DNA of 64,000 nt, from NCBI RefSeq assembly GCF_036173065.1, contig NZ_CP108041.1, forward strand, positions 1,426,001-1,490,000, read 5' to 3'. Position numbers and translations under genes: made by a program. Positions within the stretch are counted from its first letter, which is position 1. The number at the start of each line of letters is the position of its first letter. Source of the DNA: Rhodococcus sp. NBC_00297 (GTDB lineage Bacteria; Actinomycetota; Actinomycetes; Mycobacteriales; Mycobacteriaceae). Shown piece after piece: positions 16,535 to 25,842 of the stretch. Under the pieces are notes generated by a model, which was given only the letters and a program-made list of their open reading frames with translations, had not been told where the DNA came from and did no database searches.

Positions 16535-17914
16535 TCACCAGTTCGTGTACGTCAGATGGTTGATCGCGAGTGCCAGCACGACTTGCGCTGCCAGCCAGAA
16601 GCGCACCGAGCGATCCCCGATCGCGACAGTGGCAACCGTCATCCACACTTGGAACGGCAGCCAGATGCGCTCCGTCTCCGCCTTGCTCAGCCTGCTCAGG
16701 TCCGCGAACGCCACCGCCAGCAGAGCGGCCACCACGAGCAGAGTCACAGGCTCGGCACGTCGCACACGCGGCAGTGACACCACGCGGGACAGGGCAGCGG
16801 GCACTGCGAGTCCCACCGCACACACCAGAGCCGCGATGTTGCCCCAACTCCAGTACTGGAACGGGCGCGCTGACGCGATGCCCTGCCAATATCGTTCCTG
16901 GACCGCGACGTACCCGTCGAACCACCAGAAGCCCGACGCGGTGAAGAGTCCGGCAACGACGAGGGCGCCACCGATCGCCGGTAGCAATGGCCGCACGCGG
17001 CGGGAGGCGATGAGGACCGCCAGAGCAACCAGGCCCATCAGAGCGAGTCCGTAGTTGAGATAGACCGAGAACCCCAGCAGGAGACCCGCCGCGAAGGCCG
17101 CGACGTCGTGTCGCGCTCGTCGCCCGGCTGCAGCGACGGCCAGGAGGGCGATGCCCCAGGCAGACACACCGGTGAAGAATCCGTCCGCGGAGACACCGAT
17201 CCAGATCGCGCTGGGAGCGATCACGGCGAACGGGATCAACCGTCGAGCCGTGTCGCGGTCGACGAGCGCCGCCACAGCGACAACCGTGGCCACGGCGGCA
17301 GACGACCCGACGATCACACACAACCATGCGGCCGCCGCGCCTCCACCGAGTCCGATGCGGTCCAACCACACGAACGTCAGGATGGCGCCGGGGGGATGGC
17401 CGGAGACGTGCGTGGCCCACGAGTCCGCCTGGCCGTCGACGATCCGGTCGGAAAACCCACGCAGCGTGGCCCCGATGTCGTCGATCCCGCCGACTTCGGA
17501 CAGATACTCGTCGCGGGACGTCAACTTGTCGACGAACCCTCTCTGCCAGCCGTCGACCGCAGCCAGTCCGACGGTCCAGACAAGGGTCGTCGCCCAGGTC
17601 ACGAGGAGCAGGAGCCGCCACGACATGCGTGCCGCCACGGACGGGCCGAAAATCACCACCAGGACGCCGACGATCACCGCGACCGGGGTACCCGGGCCCA
17701 CATGAGCGCCCACCCGCCCGAACAGCGGCGCGAGCGACGCGAAATCGTCGAAGTCGAAGCCCATGCCGTCGATCAGCGGAGTGACGACGGCGTTCTCCCG
17801 CCGCGCCACGACCACTGCCGCGACGACCAGTGCGGCCGCGAGGAGTGCGCCGATCAGTTCCGGAACTCGAGGAACCCACCCGCGCCGCCGATCGACCGCA
17901 GTCGGGCCGCTCAC
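16535..17914 (-). CDS. Polytopic membrane protein, GT-C glycosyltransferase-like
   Basis: The product of 459 residues has about ten hydrophobic helices separated by short loops. The first large external loop holds acidic residues (S-R-D-E-Y-L) and is followed by V-S-G-H-P-P-G, features of GT-C type sugar transferases that use polyprenyl-phosphate sugars, but I do not recognise a named family. The GTG at 17914 overlaps the stop of the methyltransferase gene (GTGA), which decides the start over a longer open frame. The gap to the epimerase gene is 38 bases. A role in transferring a lipid-linked sugar at the outer face of the membrane is inferred from context. Confidence 0.75.
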   Translation of the reverse strand: MSGPTAVDRRRGWVPRVPELIGALLAAALVVAAVVVARRENAVVTPLIDGMGFDFDDFASLAPLFGRVGAHVGPGTPVAVIVGVLVVIFGPSVAARMSWRLLLLVTWATTLVWTVGLAAVDGWQRGFVDKLTSRDEYLSEVGGIDDIGATLRGFSDRIVDGQADSWATHVSGHPPGAILTFVWLDRIGLGGGAAAAWLCVIVGSSAAVATVVAVAALVDRDTARRLIPFAVIAPSAIWIGVSADGFFTGVSAWGIALLAVAAAGRRARHDVAAFAAGLLLGFSVYLNYGLALMGLVALAVLIASRRVRPLLPAIGGALVVAGLFTASGFWWFDGYVAVQERYWQGIASARPFQYWSWGNIAALVCAVGLAVPAALSRVVSLPRVRRAEPVTLLVVAALLAVAFADLSRLSKAETERIWLPFQVWMTVATVAIGDRSVRFWLAAQVVLALAINHLTYTNW

Positions 17915-18612
17915 TCGGAAGTCTCGGGGGCCGAACTGTACGGGGGTTTGACGAAGTGAGCGAAGTGCCGACCGGCGATCGCGGTCACACCGACCGGTAC
18001 CAGCCCTCGTGCCGCGGCGAGTGGTGCCAGCGTGTCCGCATCGATGCGCGCCCAGTCGTACCACGGCCCCGCAGTCTCGTCACTCTCGATACGCAGGCGT
18101 TCTGCGACGAATCCCGTTCCGGGGGCCGCCACTTCGACGTGCACCGTTCCGCTCTCACAGGCGATGTCGTGCGCGCGACCGATGACACGGCCGGGATCCC
18201 CGCCGATGCCGATGTTCCCGTCGACGAGAAGCACTGTGTCCCAATGCCCTTCGTGTGGAACGATGTCGAAGATGTCGGCCAGCTCGGCCTTGGCGCCGCG
18301 TTCACGGACCAGCGCGACAGCTGCCGGGGACGTGTCCACGCCCATGGCCGACACTCCCCGTCGGCGCAGTTCCTCGACCAGGCGGCCCGGCCCGCACGCG
18401 AGATCGATCGTGCGGCCCCGGCAGAGGGCGAGCAACGTCTCGTCCACTGCACGGTCATCGGCGTCTGCGTGCTCGCCGCCGAGCCAACGCCCGACCGGCA
18501 ACAAGTTCCGTCGGCCGTCCCGGTGCCGCACCCACCACGCGGTACCGGTGGAGGCAGTGTCGAACAGAACATCGAAATTGTCAGGGGCCTCGCCCGCCGA
18601 AGTCGCTGTCAC
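17911..18612 (-). CDS. Class I SAM-dependent methyltransferase
   Basis: The product of 233 residues contains the Rossmann SAM site: D-L-A-C-G-P-G-R-L (motif I), then G-V-D-T-S-P (acidic strand 2 end) and L-L-V-D-G-N-I-G-I (motif post II). The GTG at 18612 follows AAGGGA at 6 bases. It heads the leftward glyco cluster, and its stop overlaps the start of the membrane protein. It could methylate a sugar or lipid intermediate; the substrate is not evident. The 189-base gap upstream to the lipoprotein gene likely contains a promoter. Confidence 0.85.
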   Translation of the reverse strand: MTATSAGEAPDNFDVLFDTASTGTAWWVRHRDGRRNLLPVGRWLGGEHADADDRAVDETLLALCRGRTIDLACGPGRLVEELRRRGVSAMGVDTSPAAVALVRERGAKAELADIFDIVPHEGHWDTVLLVDGNIGIGGDPGRVIGRAHDIACESGTVHVEVAAPGTGFVAERLRIESDETAGPWYDWARIDADTLAPLAAARGLVPVGVTAIAGRHFAHFVKPPYSSAPETSE

Positions 18613-18801
18613 GCTTGTCCCTTCTACAGACCCCGACTGGTCCGGCACTTCCTCGATGTGGATGGTTGTCCATTCCCGGTGGACGTCGGCGACAAACGTC
18701 GCGTTCAGTCGTTTTCCACGTTCAGGGGCCATCGCCCGACTCGTCGACACGATCCGGCCCACACCGGTGTCGATGTGGGCCGGGTAAAAGGCTGTGCCTC
18801 G

Positions 18802-19494
18802 TTACTGCGTGTTGACGGTGATCGTGGCGACTCCCACCAGCAGTCCCGGGGTGACGGCGTCGGTCTTGAACGTCTCGTTCAGCAGGCCGGCGGCGGTCTC
18901 GGAGATATGCACGGTCGTGCCCTGCAGAATCGCGGTGTTGTTCGGGCCGGTGGCCAGCGGCTCGAGGGTGCGGCCGTCGAGATCGAACAGCACGGCGTCG
19001 GTGGCGGCGCTCTCTCCGTTGACGGTCACATCACCCATGAGCAGTGAGGTGCCCGGATCGATGACGAAGTTGGTCAGCTCCACCGTGGTGCCGCCGGCGG
19101 TCAGGGACAATCCGCTGCCTTCGTGGTCGATGGAGCCCTGCACGTACGGATCGACCGTGCCCGGCGTCCAGTACTTGACGTTGCCGCCGGTGATCGGGAA
19201 TCGAAGTGATCCGTCCGCCAGGGTCGCCGTGCCCACGGTTCCCGGGGTCAACCCGAGCGTGGTCAGAGCGTCCGTGAAGCCGGTATCGAGCGCAACGGCG
19301 GTGTCCACGCCGGTCAGAGCATCGACCTGCGCGGCGGGTTCGGGCTGAGTGGACGTCGATGCGGCAGCGGAGGACGAACTGGACGTCGTTGCCGCTGCCG
19401 ATCCGCCGTCGTCGCTGGACGAGCAGGCGGCCAGCGGGACGAGGGACATCACGCCGATCGCGGTAGCGGCCACGGACTTACGAATGGTGAACAT
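18802..19494 (-). CDS. Secreted lipoprotein of unknown function
   Basis: The 230-residue product has a signal peptide with lipobox L-A-A-C at residues 21-24, then a Ser/Ala/Thr-rich linker and a beta-rich domain of about 170 residues with the pattern G-T-A-T-L-A-D-G-S-L-R-F-P-I-T-G-G. I do not recognise a named family, though it resembles small actinobacterial lipoproteins with a repeated strand pattern. It lies between the molybdopterin-oxidoreductase pair and the methyltransferase, in the same direction, and may be a structural or substrate partner of this envelope locus. Confidence 0.7.
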   Translation of the reverse strand: MFTIRKSVAATAIGVMSLVPLAACSSSDDGGSAAATTSSSSSAAASTSTQPEPAAQVDALTGVDTAVALDTGFTDALTTLGLTPGTVGTATLADGSLRFPITGGNVKYWTPGTVDPYVQGSIDHEGSGLSLTAGGTTVELTNFVIDPGTSLLMGDVTVNGESAATDAVLFDLDGRTLEPLATGPNNTAILQGTTVHISETAAGLLNETFKTDAVTPGLLVGVATITVNTQ

Positions 19495-19658
19495 TGCAGC
19501 TCCTTGTCGTCGGTAATGGTTACTCCACATTCGCCGCGACACGGCCCATGGATGGTGTTCGACTGCAATAGTTCCCGCGGCCACCTGCGTGGCAGCGATG
19601 GTGGAACGTCACCGAAGCGGGCGTGAAACGTTCTCGTGGAGATCTTTTCGCATGATCC

Positions 19659-20171
19659 CTAGGCGCCCTGTGTATCCGTCCGATCGTGGCCGCGTGGCAT
19701 CGCTGGTGACGGCCGCCTCACCGCCGCGAGCACCCGCACCACGAACACCGCGGCGCTGATCGCGATCATGGCCGCCACGACCCACAGCCACCGCTCGAGA
19801 TACGGGTCACGATTGAGGCCCGTGGCCGCCACGATGGCAGTGTCGTCGGTGTTCAGGATGCCCGGGAAGAACACCAGCAGCGTCAGCGCGGCGCCGAGGG
19901 CCGGCACCCGGATGTGCTGCCGCACCGAAACCTGTCGAACCGTCCAGTTGCGAGTCGGGCGCGTCGCCCGATCCGCCAGCGAGTACAGCGGGTACAGAAC
20001 CAGGTCGTGCAGGATCGCCGCGCCGATGAACCAGACGGCGATCGACTGCCACCACCTGTCCGGGTTCCACAGTGCGTCCACCCCGAGAGTCAGGACGGCG
20101 GCACCCGCGAGGACGAAGGACACGACCATGACGGCCGCGTGAGCCGCGCCTGCCCCGTACAGCCGCCTCAT
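19659..20171 (-). CDS. Four-span membrane protein of the molybdopterin-oxidoreductase pair
   Basis: This 170-residue protein has four hydrophobic segments and a basic C-terminal tail; I see no catalytic motif. Its ATG overlaps the stop of the molybdopterin oxidoreductase gene (ATGA), so the two are translationally coupled, and it may be a membrane subunit or an assembly partner. The conserved-looking L-H-D-L-V-L-Y-P-L-Y pattern holds a histidine in a membrane segment that could be a cofactor ligand, but that is inference. Confidence 0.7.
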   Translation of the reverse strand: MRRLYGAGAAHAAVMVVSFVLAGAAVLTLGVDALWNPDRWWQSIAVWFIGAAILHDLVLYPLYSLADRATRPTRNWTVRQVSVRQHIRVPALGAALTLLVFFPGILNTDDTAIVAATGLNRDPYLERWLWVVAAMIAISAAVFVVRVLAAVRRPSPAMPRGHDRTDTQGA

Positions 20172-21439
20172 CGATCGGCCCCGCCTGCGAAGTCGATACG
20201 CGACACCCACTTGGTGTTGTGGACACCGGGAAGGCCCGGAACGATCACACGCGCGGGATAGCCGTGGTCGAGCGACAGCGCCGCACCGTTGACGGTCAAC
20301 GCGAGAAGCGAATCCGGATGCCACACCTGGTTCTGCGCCAGCGTCGCCTGCGCGAACGCACCTCCCTGTTCCAGCGAGGCCACTGTGGCGGTGCCGTCGG
20401 TCACGCCGGCGAGGCCGGCGAGGTCCCGCAAGCGCACCCCGGTCCACTCCTGCGTCGTCGACCACCCCTCGACGCACGCGATCGGCAATACCGCGGTGTG
20501 CTGATCCATCGCCTCGAGTGCTGCTCGGTCGAGAACCACGCTCGTCGTTCCCGACAACTCCACACGCCATGAATCCCCGGTGGACGCCGGATCGATTCCC
20601 GCTGCGACCGCCGTGCGATTGATCTGGAAGTCGTTCGGCCCGTCGCCGTAGGAGCGGCCGCGGGGCACCAGCAGAGCGGTCGATCGCAATGGCCCGTCGA
20701 TGGTCTGCCCGATAGTGAGTGCCGCCAGCAGTCCGCTCCCGCCGGCCACGAGTGCAAGGGCCCCGCGCCGAGAGATGCCGTCCGGCGCTTTCTGCTCGTG
20801 CTCCGGTTCCACCCAGGCCGCTCGATTGCGCTCCCGGAGCACCTCGGACAGCGACGTCTGCCGCAACGTCCTCCACATGACCGGAACCTTGACGGCCACG
20901 TGCGCGAGGAATCCGGCAATGAACACCCATGCCCCAAAGTAGTGGGCCGTGTAGAAGTCGAAACCGAAGACGTAGTCGTACTGGATGTTGAGCACACCGG
21001 TGACGATCTCGAACAGCACACCACCGACGAGCATCAACAGGCTGAGCCGCTCCAGCGCCTGCGCCGGGGATCGGACCGGCGGCCACTGCACCAGCTTCGG
21101 CATCACCGACCACAGCTTCGCGAGCACCAACGGAATGATGACGATGCCGAGCGTGACGTGCAGGCCCTGGTTCACCCGGTAGATCCATGACGGATCGGTC
21201 GGCCAGTCGAACTGGGGCAATCTCAGCCACCCCACGTCGCCCGGGCGGGCCTGCCCGAACTGCGGCCCGTACGCGATGTAGGACAGCAGCCCGGTCACGG
21301 TGATCACCGGCAGTGCCACGAGAAGGACAGCACCGAACACCGACGTCAACCACGGACCGCGGATCGCACTCTGGAACTGGGGCAGAGGAGGCAACGGCAC
21401 GACCCTTCGACTACCCCGACGACTGATGCTCACCACCAT
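20168..21439 (-). CDS. Membrane-anchored molybdopterin-dependent oxidoreductase (sulfite oxidase fold)
   Basis: The 423-residue protein joins two parts. Residues about 25-200 are a cytochrome b561-like membrane domain with several spans and candidate heme-ligand histidines (for example H94, H166 and H180). After a fifth hydrophobic segment near 225-245, the rest is the sulfite-oxidase-type Moco domain, with C322 in I-A-C-V-E-G-W-S as the expected molybdenum ligand. The protein may therefore pass electrons between its Moco centre and the quinone pool. The ATG at 21439 is chosen by fold; several GTG codons follow at once. The substrate is not known, and it is coupled to the small membrane protein downstream. 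Confidence 0.85.
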   Translation of the reverse strand: MVVSISRRGSRRVVPLPPLPQFQSAIRGPWLTSVFGAVLLVALPVITVTGLLSYIAYGPQFGQARPGDVGWLRLPQFDWPTDPSWIYRVNQGLHVTLGIVIIPLVLAKLWSVMPKLVQWPPVRSPAQALERLSLLMLVGGVLFEIVTGVLNIQYDYVFGFDFYTAHYFGAWVFIAGFLAHVAVKVPVMWRTLRQTSLSEVLRERNRAAWVEPEHEQKAPDGISRRGALALVAGGSGLLAALTIGQTIDGPLRSTALLVPRGRSYGDGPNDFQINRTAVAAGIDPASTGDSWRVELSGTTSVVLDRAALEAMDQHTAVLPIACVEGWSTTQEWTGVRLRDLAGLAGVTDGTATVASLEQGGAFAQATLAQNQVWHPDSLLALTVNGAALSLDHGYPARVIVPGLPGVHNTKWVSRIDFAGGADR

Positions 21440-21650
21440 GGCACGTCGACGCTCGCCGTGCGAGCGAACTGGGCAACGAGCATCCCGATGGCCGTGCGGT
21501 ACAACTCCAGTGAACCGGTGGTCGACTCCCCGGCAGCCAGCGCGAACGCGAACACCGAACGCACCTCGAGCACCGCCTCGACCCGATGCGTTCAGTCGGT
21601 ACGACCGGCCCACATGATTCTCGCAACCCGAACGTGGTTGCAGGACTGCG

Positions 21651-22451
21651 TCAGGACATGACGCCTGTGAACTTGGGTCGCCGCTTCTCCATGAAGGCGC
21701 GCCCACCTTCCACGGCATCGTCCGAGCCCGCGCACATGGCCACGAAAGCCTCGGCCTCGGAGAGCATCTCCGGGTAGAGGTCGCTCGCGAGGGCCACCTT
21801 CGCAGCCCGCACCGACATGGGTGAATTGGCCGCGATGGTCGTCGCGAGTGTGCGTACGGCCTCGTGCAACTGGTCTTTCGGAACCACCCGATTCACGAGA
21901 CCGATGGAGAGCGCGGTCTCTGCCGTGACGCGACCGCCGGTGTACAGCATCTCGGCGGCGTGACCGGAGCCGACCATGCGCTGCAGCACGCGCGTCGGCG
22001 GAACCGGGTATGCAATTCCCAGACGTGCGGCGGGAATCGCGAACGCGCACGCCTCATCGGCGATGCGGATGTCCGCGGTGAGCGCGACGGCGACGCCGGC
22101 GCCCATACAGAAGCCGTGCACCATCGCGATGGTCGGCGTGTGCATGGCGGCGAGTCCGAAGAACAACGCGGCAATGGCGTCGTCGGCGGCCTGCTTGGCA
22201 TCGGTGGAACCGTGCTGCGATTCGAACTCCGAGATGTCGGCTCCGGAGACGAATGCCTCCGAACCTTCCCCGCGCAGCACGATGGCGCGGATGTCGGGGC
22301 GTTTGTCCAGCTCTTGCAGTCGCGCGTGCAGATCGCGCATCATCGCTGCGCTCAATGCGTTGCGACGGGTCGGATTGCTGATCACGGCCCATGCGACCGC
22401 ACCGTCGATCTCGACGGAGACAGAGCCTTTCTGCTCCACTGTGGCAGTCAT
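21651..22451 (-). CDS. Enoyl-CoA hydratase/isomerase family protein
   Basis: The 266-residue crotonase has the oxyanion-hole regions V-S-G-A-D-I-S-E-F and G-A-G-V-A-V-A-L-T-A-D-I-R, followed by A-A-R-L-G-I and the C-terminal L-V-N-R-V-V-P segment. The catalytic-glutamate position of classical hydratases is not clearly conserved, so hydratase and isomerase activity cannot be separated. The start ATG at 22451 gives typical family length. It is transcribed away from the GAF-ANTAR operon and probably acts in fatty acid or ring-compound degradation. A fragment of a related gene is found at 50454. Confidence 0.87.
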   Translation of the reverse strand: MTATVEQKGSVSVEIDGAVAWAVISNPTRRNALSAAMMRDLHARLQELDKRPDIRAIVLRGEGSEAFVSGADISEFESQHGSTDAKQAADDAIAALFFGLAAMHTPTIAMVHGFCMGAGVAVALTADIRIADEACAFAIPAARLGIAYPVPPTRVLQRMVGSGHAAEMLYTGGRVTAETALSIGLVNRVVPKDQLHEAVRTLATTIAANSPMSVRAAKVALASDLYPEMLSEAEAFVAMCAGSDDAVEGGRAFMEKRRPKFTGVMS

Positions 22452-22731
22452 GACAGGCCGTTTCGACGAACTTCTGGGTGCTCCATGCATGAATTTTAGA
22501 TTCGGGCCTTCCACCGAGAGCGCGGCCGAACCATTGTCTGGCGGTCTCACAACCCGGCCGCACTGTCCCGTGGTCGTGACCGCGCATTCCTGCCCCGTGT
22601 CACCTCCCGCGCACCCACACGTCACTAGTCGGTCTGCGTCGGACGAGCATCGACCGGACGTCCAGTGGTCGCGCGTTGCGACATACCGTGTGTGGGGTCG
22701 ACAGTCATGACTGCACCACAGAGGACTCCGC

Positions 22732-23589
22732 ATGACGGATTCGGTCACGCCCGGCCTGCCCCCGGACGATCACAGCACGGCGGCAGCACTGGCCGCCGCG
22801 AACGCCTTCGACGACGAGATCGCGGGAGCGCTGTCGTCCCGCACGGCCAGTGGTGTCCGCACGGCGATCACGATGCAGTACTTCGCCGCGGACACCTTCG
22901 ACGCATTGGACGCCTTTCGTGGACTCCTGCTGTCGCACAGTCGGTTCGAGATCCTCCTCCAGGGCTTGTGCGAACAGGCGGTCGCCGCGATCCCCGGAGC
23001 GGACATGGCCGGGGTGACCCTCCTGCATCACGACGCGGCGAACCCTGAGACCGCGGCGCGGTCGGATTCCCGAGTCAGCGACATCGATGCCGATCAGTAC
23101 CGCGTGAACGAGGGGCCTTGCCTCGAAGCCGCCCGGACCGGGCGCATCGTGTGCGTGCACGTCGAGGATGCTGCGGCGCGATGGCCGCTCTTCGCCGCTG
23201 CAGCCTCCGAGGCCGGTGTGCGCAGCTTCCTGTCGGCACCCCTGGACGTCGATTCCGAACATGCTGGATCGCTGAACATCTACAGCTTCGGCGATCACGG
23301 CTTCAGCGACATCGACGAGGTGCTGGTCACGGTGCTCGTGACCGCCGTGGAGGTCGCGGTGTGGGAATCGCGGCACACCGCGGACGCTCGGGAAGAGTCA
23401 GGCAACCTCCGCAGAGCGATGGAGACCCGCGCCTGCATCGAACAGGCGAAGGGCATCGTCATGGCAGTTCGGGGTATCACCGCGGACGCGGCCTTCGCCG
23501 CTCTGGTAGAGCAATCGCAACGAGAGAACGTGCGTGTGTCGGTGCTTGCGGAACGCACGGTCACCTCGGTCGTGGCGGTACCGCTGTGA
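22732..23589 (+). CDS. GAF-ANTAR domain protein heading a STAS/anti-sigma operon
   Basis: The 285-residue protein has a GAF domain (about residues 60-210, with R-V-N-E-G-P-C-L-E-A) and a canonical ANTAR domain (about 222-283, I-E-Q-A-K-G-I-V-M-A-V-R-G-I). The ATG at 22732 follows GAGGA. Its stop overlaps the GTG of the STAS gene by 4 bases (GTGA), so it is translationally coupled to an anti-anti-sigma factor. An RNA-antitermination sensor joined to a partner-switching module suggests control of a stress response. Confidence 0.88.
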   Translation: MTDSVTPGLPPDDHSTAAALAAANAFDDEIAGALSSRTASGVRTAITMQYFAADTFDALDAFRGLLLSHSRFEILLQGLCEQAVAAIPGADMAGVTLLHHDAANPETAARSDSRVSDIDADQYRVNEGPCLEAARTGRIVCVHVEDAAARWPLFAAAASEAGVRSFLSAPLDVDSEHAGSLNIYSFGDHGFSDIDEVLVTVLVTAVEVAVWESRHTADAREESGNLRRAMETRACIEQAKGIVMAVRGITADAAFAALVEQSQRENVRVSVLAERTVTSVVAVPL

Positions 23590-23969
23590 CCCTTGATCGC
23601 GCACGCGAACAGGACGTCGACCGACGGTCCGTCCAGGTCACCGCCGCCCGCAACGGGGCTGTACTCATCGTGTCGGTCCGCGGCGATCTGGACCTCGAGT
23701 CCACGCCCATGCTGACGGCAGGTCTCGACCGAGCACTGTCTGACGACGCGCCCTCCGCGGTGATCATCGACCTGACCGACGTCGATTTTCTCTCTTCCAC
23801 CGGCATGACGGCCCTCATCGACACGCACCGCCGACTCGGCGCACTCGTCGCGCTCGCTGTCGTGTCGAACGGGCCCGCGACCACCCGTCCACTCACGCTG
23901 GTCGGAATGGACGAGATGCTCTCGCTCCACGCCGACCTCGACGCGGCACTGGCCGCGGTGTCGTCCTGA
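23586..23969 (+). CDS. STAS-domain anti-anti-sigma factor
   Basis: The 127-residue product is an RsbV/SpoIIAA-like STAS protein: V-S-V-R-G-D-L-D-L-E-S for the first strands and I-I-D-L-T-D-V-D-F-L-S-S-T-G-M for the phosphorylation loop, where the serine/threonine pair in S-S-T-G is the site normally phosphorylated by an RsbW kinase. The GTG at 23586 overlaps the GAF-ANTAR stop. Downstream, 17 bases away, is the anti-sigma kinase gene, so the two form a partner-switching pair; that gene is frameshifted in this sequence. Confidence 0.88.
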   Translation: MTLDRAREQDVDRRSVQVTAARNGAVLIVSVRGDLDLESTPMLTAGLDRALSDDAPSAVIIDLTDVDFLSSTGMTALIDTHRRLGALVALAVVSNGPATTRPLTLVGMDEMLSLHADLDAALAAVSS

Positions 23970-23986
23970 ACGGTCGCACGGCGGGC

Positions 23987-24462
23987 GTGCTGGACGCGAC
24001 CCATGACGGTGTCACAGACAGCACTCTCGGTCCGAGCGTCCAAAACCCGGGCCTCGTCATGTCCGATGTCCCCGCTGACGCCCTGTGCATCGGCGCCGTA
24101 CGCAGAGCATTGGCCGCCTGGCTCCGTATCCTGCCGTTCGACGATGCCCGCAGAGCCGATGTGGTGCTGGCGGTGTACGAAGCGATGGCCAATGTCGTCG
24201 ACCACGCGTACCTCGACACGGACGGTGTCGGCACGATGCAGATCAGCGCCACCTATTCGGTCGACCTCGGCGCGCTGGACGTCACCGTCGCTGATCTCGG
24301 GCGGTGGAAACTGCCTGTGCACAACGCTCTTGGGGTAACGGCCTGCCGCTCATCACGGCACTGAGCACATCGTCGACAGTGGATCGTTCGGACACGGGGA
24401 CCACCGTCCGCGCGACATGGTCCTCGACGGCGCGTCAGCACCCGGAGTCCGCTTTCCACTGA
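23987..24462 (+). pseudogene. RsbW-like anti-sigma kinase, frameshifted
   Basis: The first frame (GTG 23987 to stop 24364) gives the start of an HATPase_c anti-sigma factor: V-Y-E-A-M-A-N-V-V-D-H-A-Y is the N box and V-A-D-L-G-R-W the G1 box. The frame then loses homology at about 24330. The frame starting at 24331 continues with W-G-N-G-L-P-L-I, the missing G2 box, and ends at 24462. A single missing base near the GGGG run at 24332-24335 explains this. It is either a real mutation, a sequencing error or, less likely, a programmed shift. Without the second part the kinase could not bind ATP properly. The family role is to phosphorylate the STAS protein and hold a sigma factor. Confidence 0.8.
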
Positions 24463-24559
24463 CTGAACGCTCGGGATGACCCACTCGCGCAGCTCACCTG
24501 GATCCGTAGCATCGAGTCGGTCGAACCCACGTGTCGGTGTCCGGACATAGAGTTCGACC

Positions 24560-25072
24560 ATGACCGACCCTGTGAACCGCGTGGAACCGCCGTTCGTCGC
24601 GGACGAAGTGACCATGCTCGAATCGTGGTTGGACTACCACCGAGCAACTCTGCTGTGGAAGTGCCACGGTCTCACCGACGCGCAGTTGACAGTGCGGTCG
24701 ATACCGCCGTCCACTCTGTCCCTTCTCGGCTTGGTGAGACACCTGACAGAAGTCGAACGTAGTTGGTACGCCAGACGGCTCGCGGGCCGTGAACGCCCAC
24801 CTCTGTACTACTCGGACGCCGAGCCCGACGGAGACTTCGACAGCCTCGACTCGGCACCTGTCGCGGAGGTGTTCGCCGCCTACGACAGGGCCGTCCAGGA
24901 CAGTCGGGCCCTCGCCGCGAACACCGACCTGGAAGCGTTGTCGATCGGCACGGTCGACGGCCTGCAGGTCTCGCTGCGCTGGATTCACCTGCACCTGATC
25001 GAGGAGTACGCCCGACACAACGGACACGCAGATCTCCTCCGCCAGTGCATCGACGGGGACACCGGGGAATGA
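24560..25072 (+). CDS. DinB-family (DUF664) protein
   Basis: The 170-residue four-helix protein has the three metal-ligand histidines of the DinB fold: one in V-R-H-L-T-E-V-E and two in L-I-E-E-Y-A-R-H-N-G-H. Members include bacillithiol- and mycothiol-dependent transferases and damage-induced proteins of unknown activity; which applies here cannot be told, although a mycothiol-using host would fit. The ATG at 24560 is well placed. It stands alone between the frameshifted anti-sigma gene and a membrane protein. Confidence 0.85.
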   Translation: MTDPVNRVEPPFVADEVTMLESWLDYHRATLLWKCHGLTDAQLTVRSIPPSTLSLLGLVRHLTEVERSWYARRLAGRERPPLYYSDAEPDGDFDSLDSAPVAEVFAAYDRAVQDSRALAANTDLEALSIGTVDGLQVSLRWIHLHLIEEYARHNGHADLLRQCIDGDTGE

Positions 25073-25232
25073 CCGCCGATCGTCGCGCGACAGACCACGC
25101 TCGGCGATCGGAACGCGGTGAACGGTCCACTCGCGCAGAAGTCTGATGTGTCCGCGCTGGGTCCTGACAACAGTGCACGGCGCGGTGGCGGCACACCGCC
25201 CTCGATCTCCTCGGTGACGATACGCTCGAGCC

Positions 25233-25673
25233 ATGAGTCCCGACCCGACCTCGTCTGTCGGGTCGCCTTCAGGTGACGAACCTTCAGACGTCACGCTCGG
25301 AGTCGTTCTGGCGGTGAGTATGTTCCTGCCGGCCTATCTCGGTGCCACTCTGATCACGGATGCACTTCTCGGTCGACCGGGACTACCGACGTCGCCTCTG
25401 GTGTGGCTGCTCGTCGCTACACCACTCGGAATCGCGATCGTCCGCTTCGAGGAAGCCGTGCAGGCCAGATCGGACTGGGACAAACGACAAGGCCTCTGGT
25501 ACGGGACGGGGGTGGGACTGATGACCCTGCCCCCGCTCGGTCTCGCGCTGTTCGCAGCCGCACCGGTTCTGACCTCGCTACCTCGGGGCGGACCGTCTGC
25601 GCTCGTCGTCGCGGCACTGGTGATCCTGGTCGGAGTCATCGTCGTACGGGGGAAGCTTCGCGGGCCTGCCTGA
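25233..25673 (+). CDS. Hypothetical four-span membrane protein
   Basis: This 146-residue protein has a charged N-terminus and four hydrophobic segments (about residues 22-48, 55-72, 88-110 and 118-138), and a short loop with R-F-E-E-A-V-Q-A-R-S-D-W between spans 2 and 3. I do not recognise a family. Codon use is strongly GC-biased in the third position, as in neighbouring real genes. It precedes a convergent TIM-barrel isomerase gene. Confidence 0.65.
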   Translation: MSPDPTSSVGSPSGDEPSDVTLGVVLAVSMFLPAYLGATLITDALLGRPGLPTSPLVWLLVATPLGIAIVRFEEAVQARSDWDKRQGLWYGTGVGLMTLPPLGLALFAAAPVLTSLPRGGPSALVVAALVILVGVIVVRGKLRGPA

Positions 25674-25842
25674 CGTGGTGGCGCGAACAGTCGTACGGCG
25701 GTCGGTCCTGCTGGGCCGATGTTTCGGCGACGACGTTCCTGGCAAGTCCTTGCTCCTCGGCCATCGACGGCTCAGCCGTTCGCGCCGACCGCGGTGTACT
25801 CCCCACGATCATCCGACAGTGGATCGTCCCGCCGACCGGACG

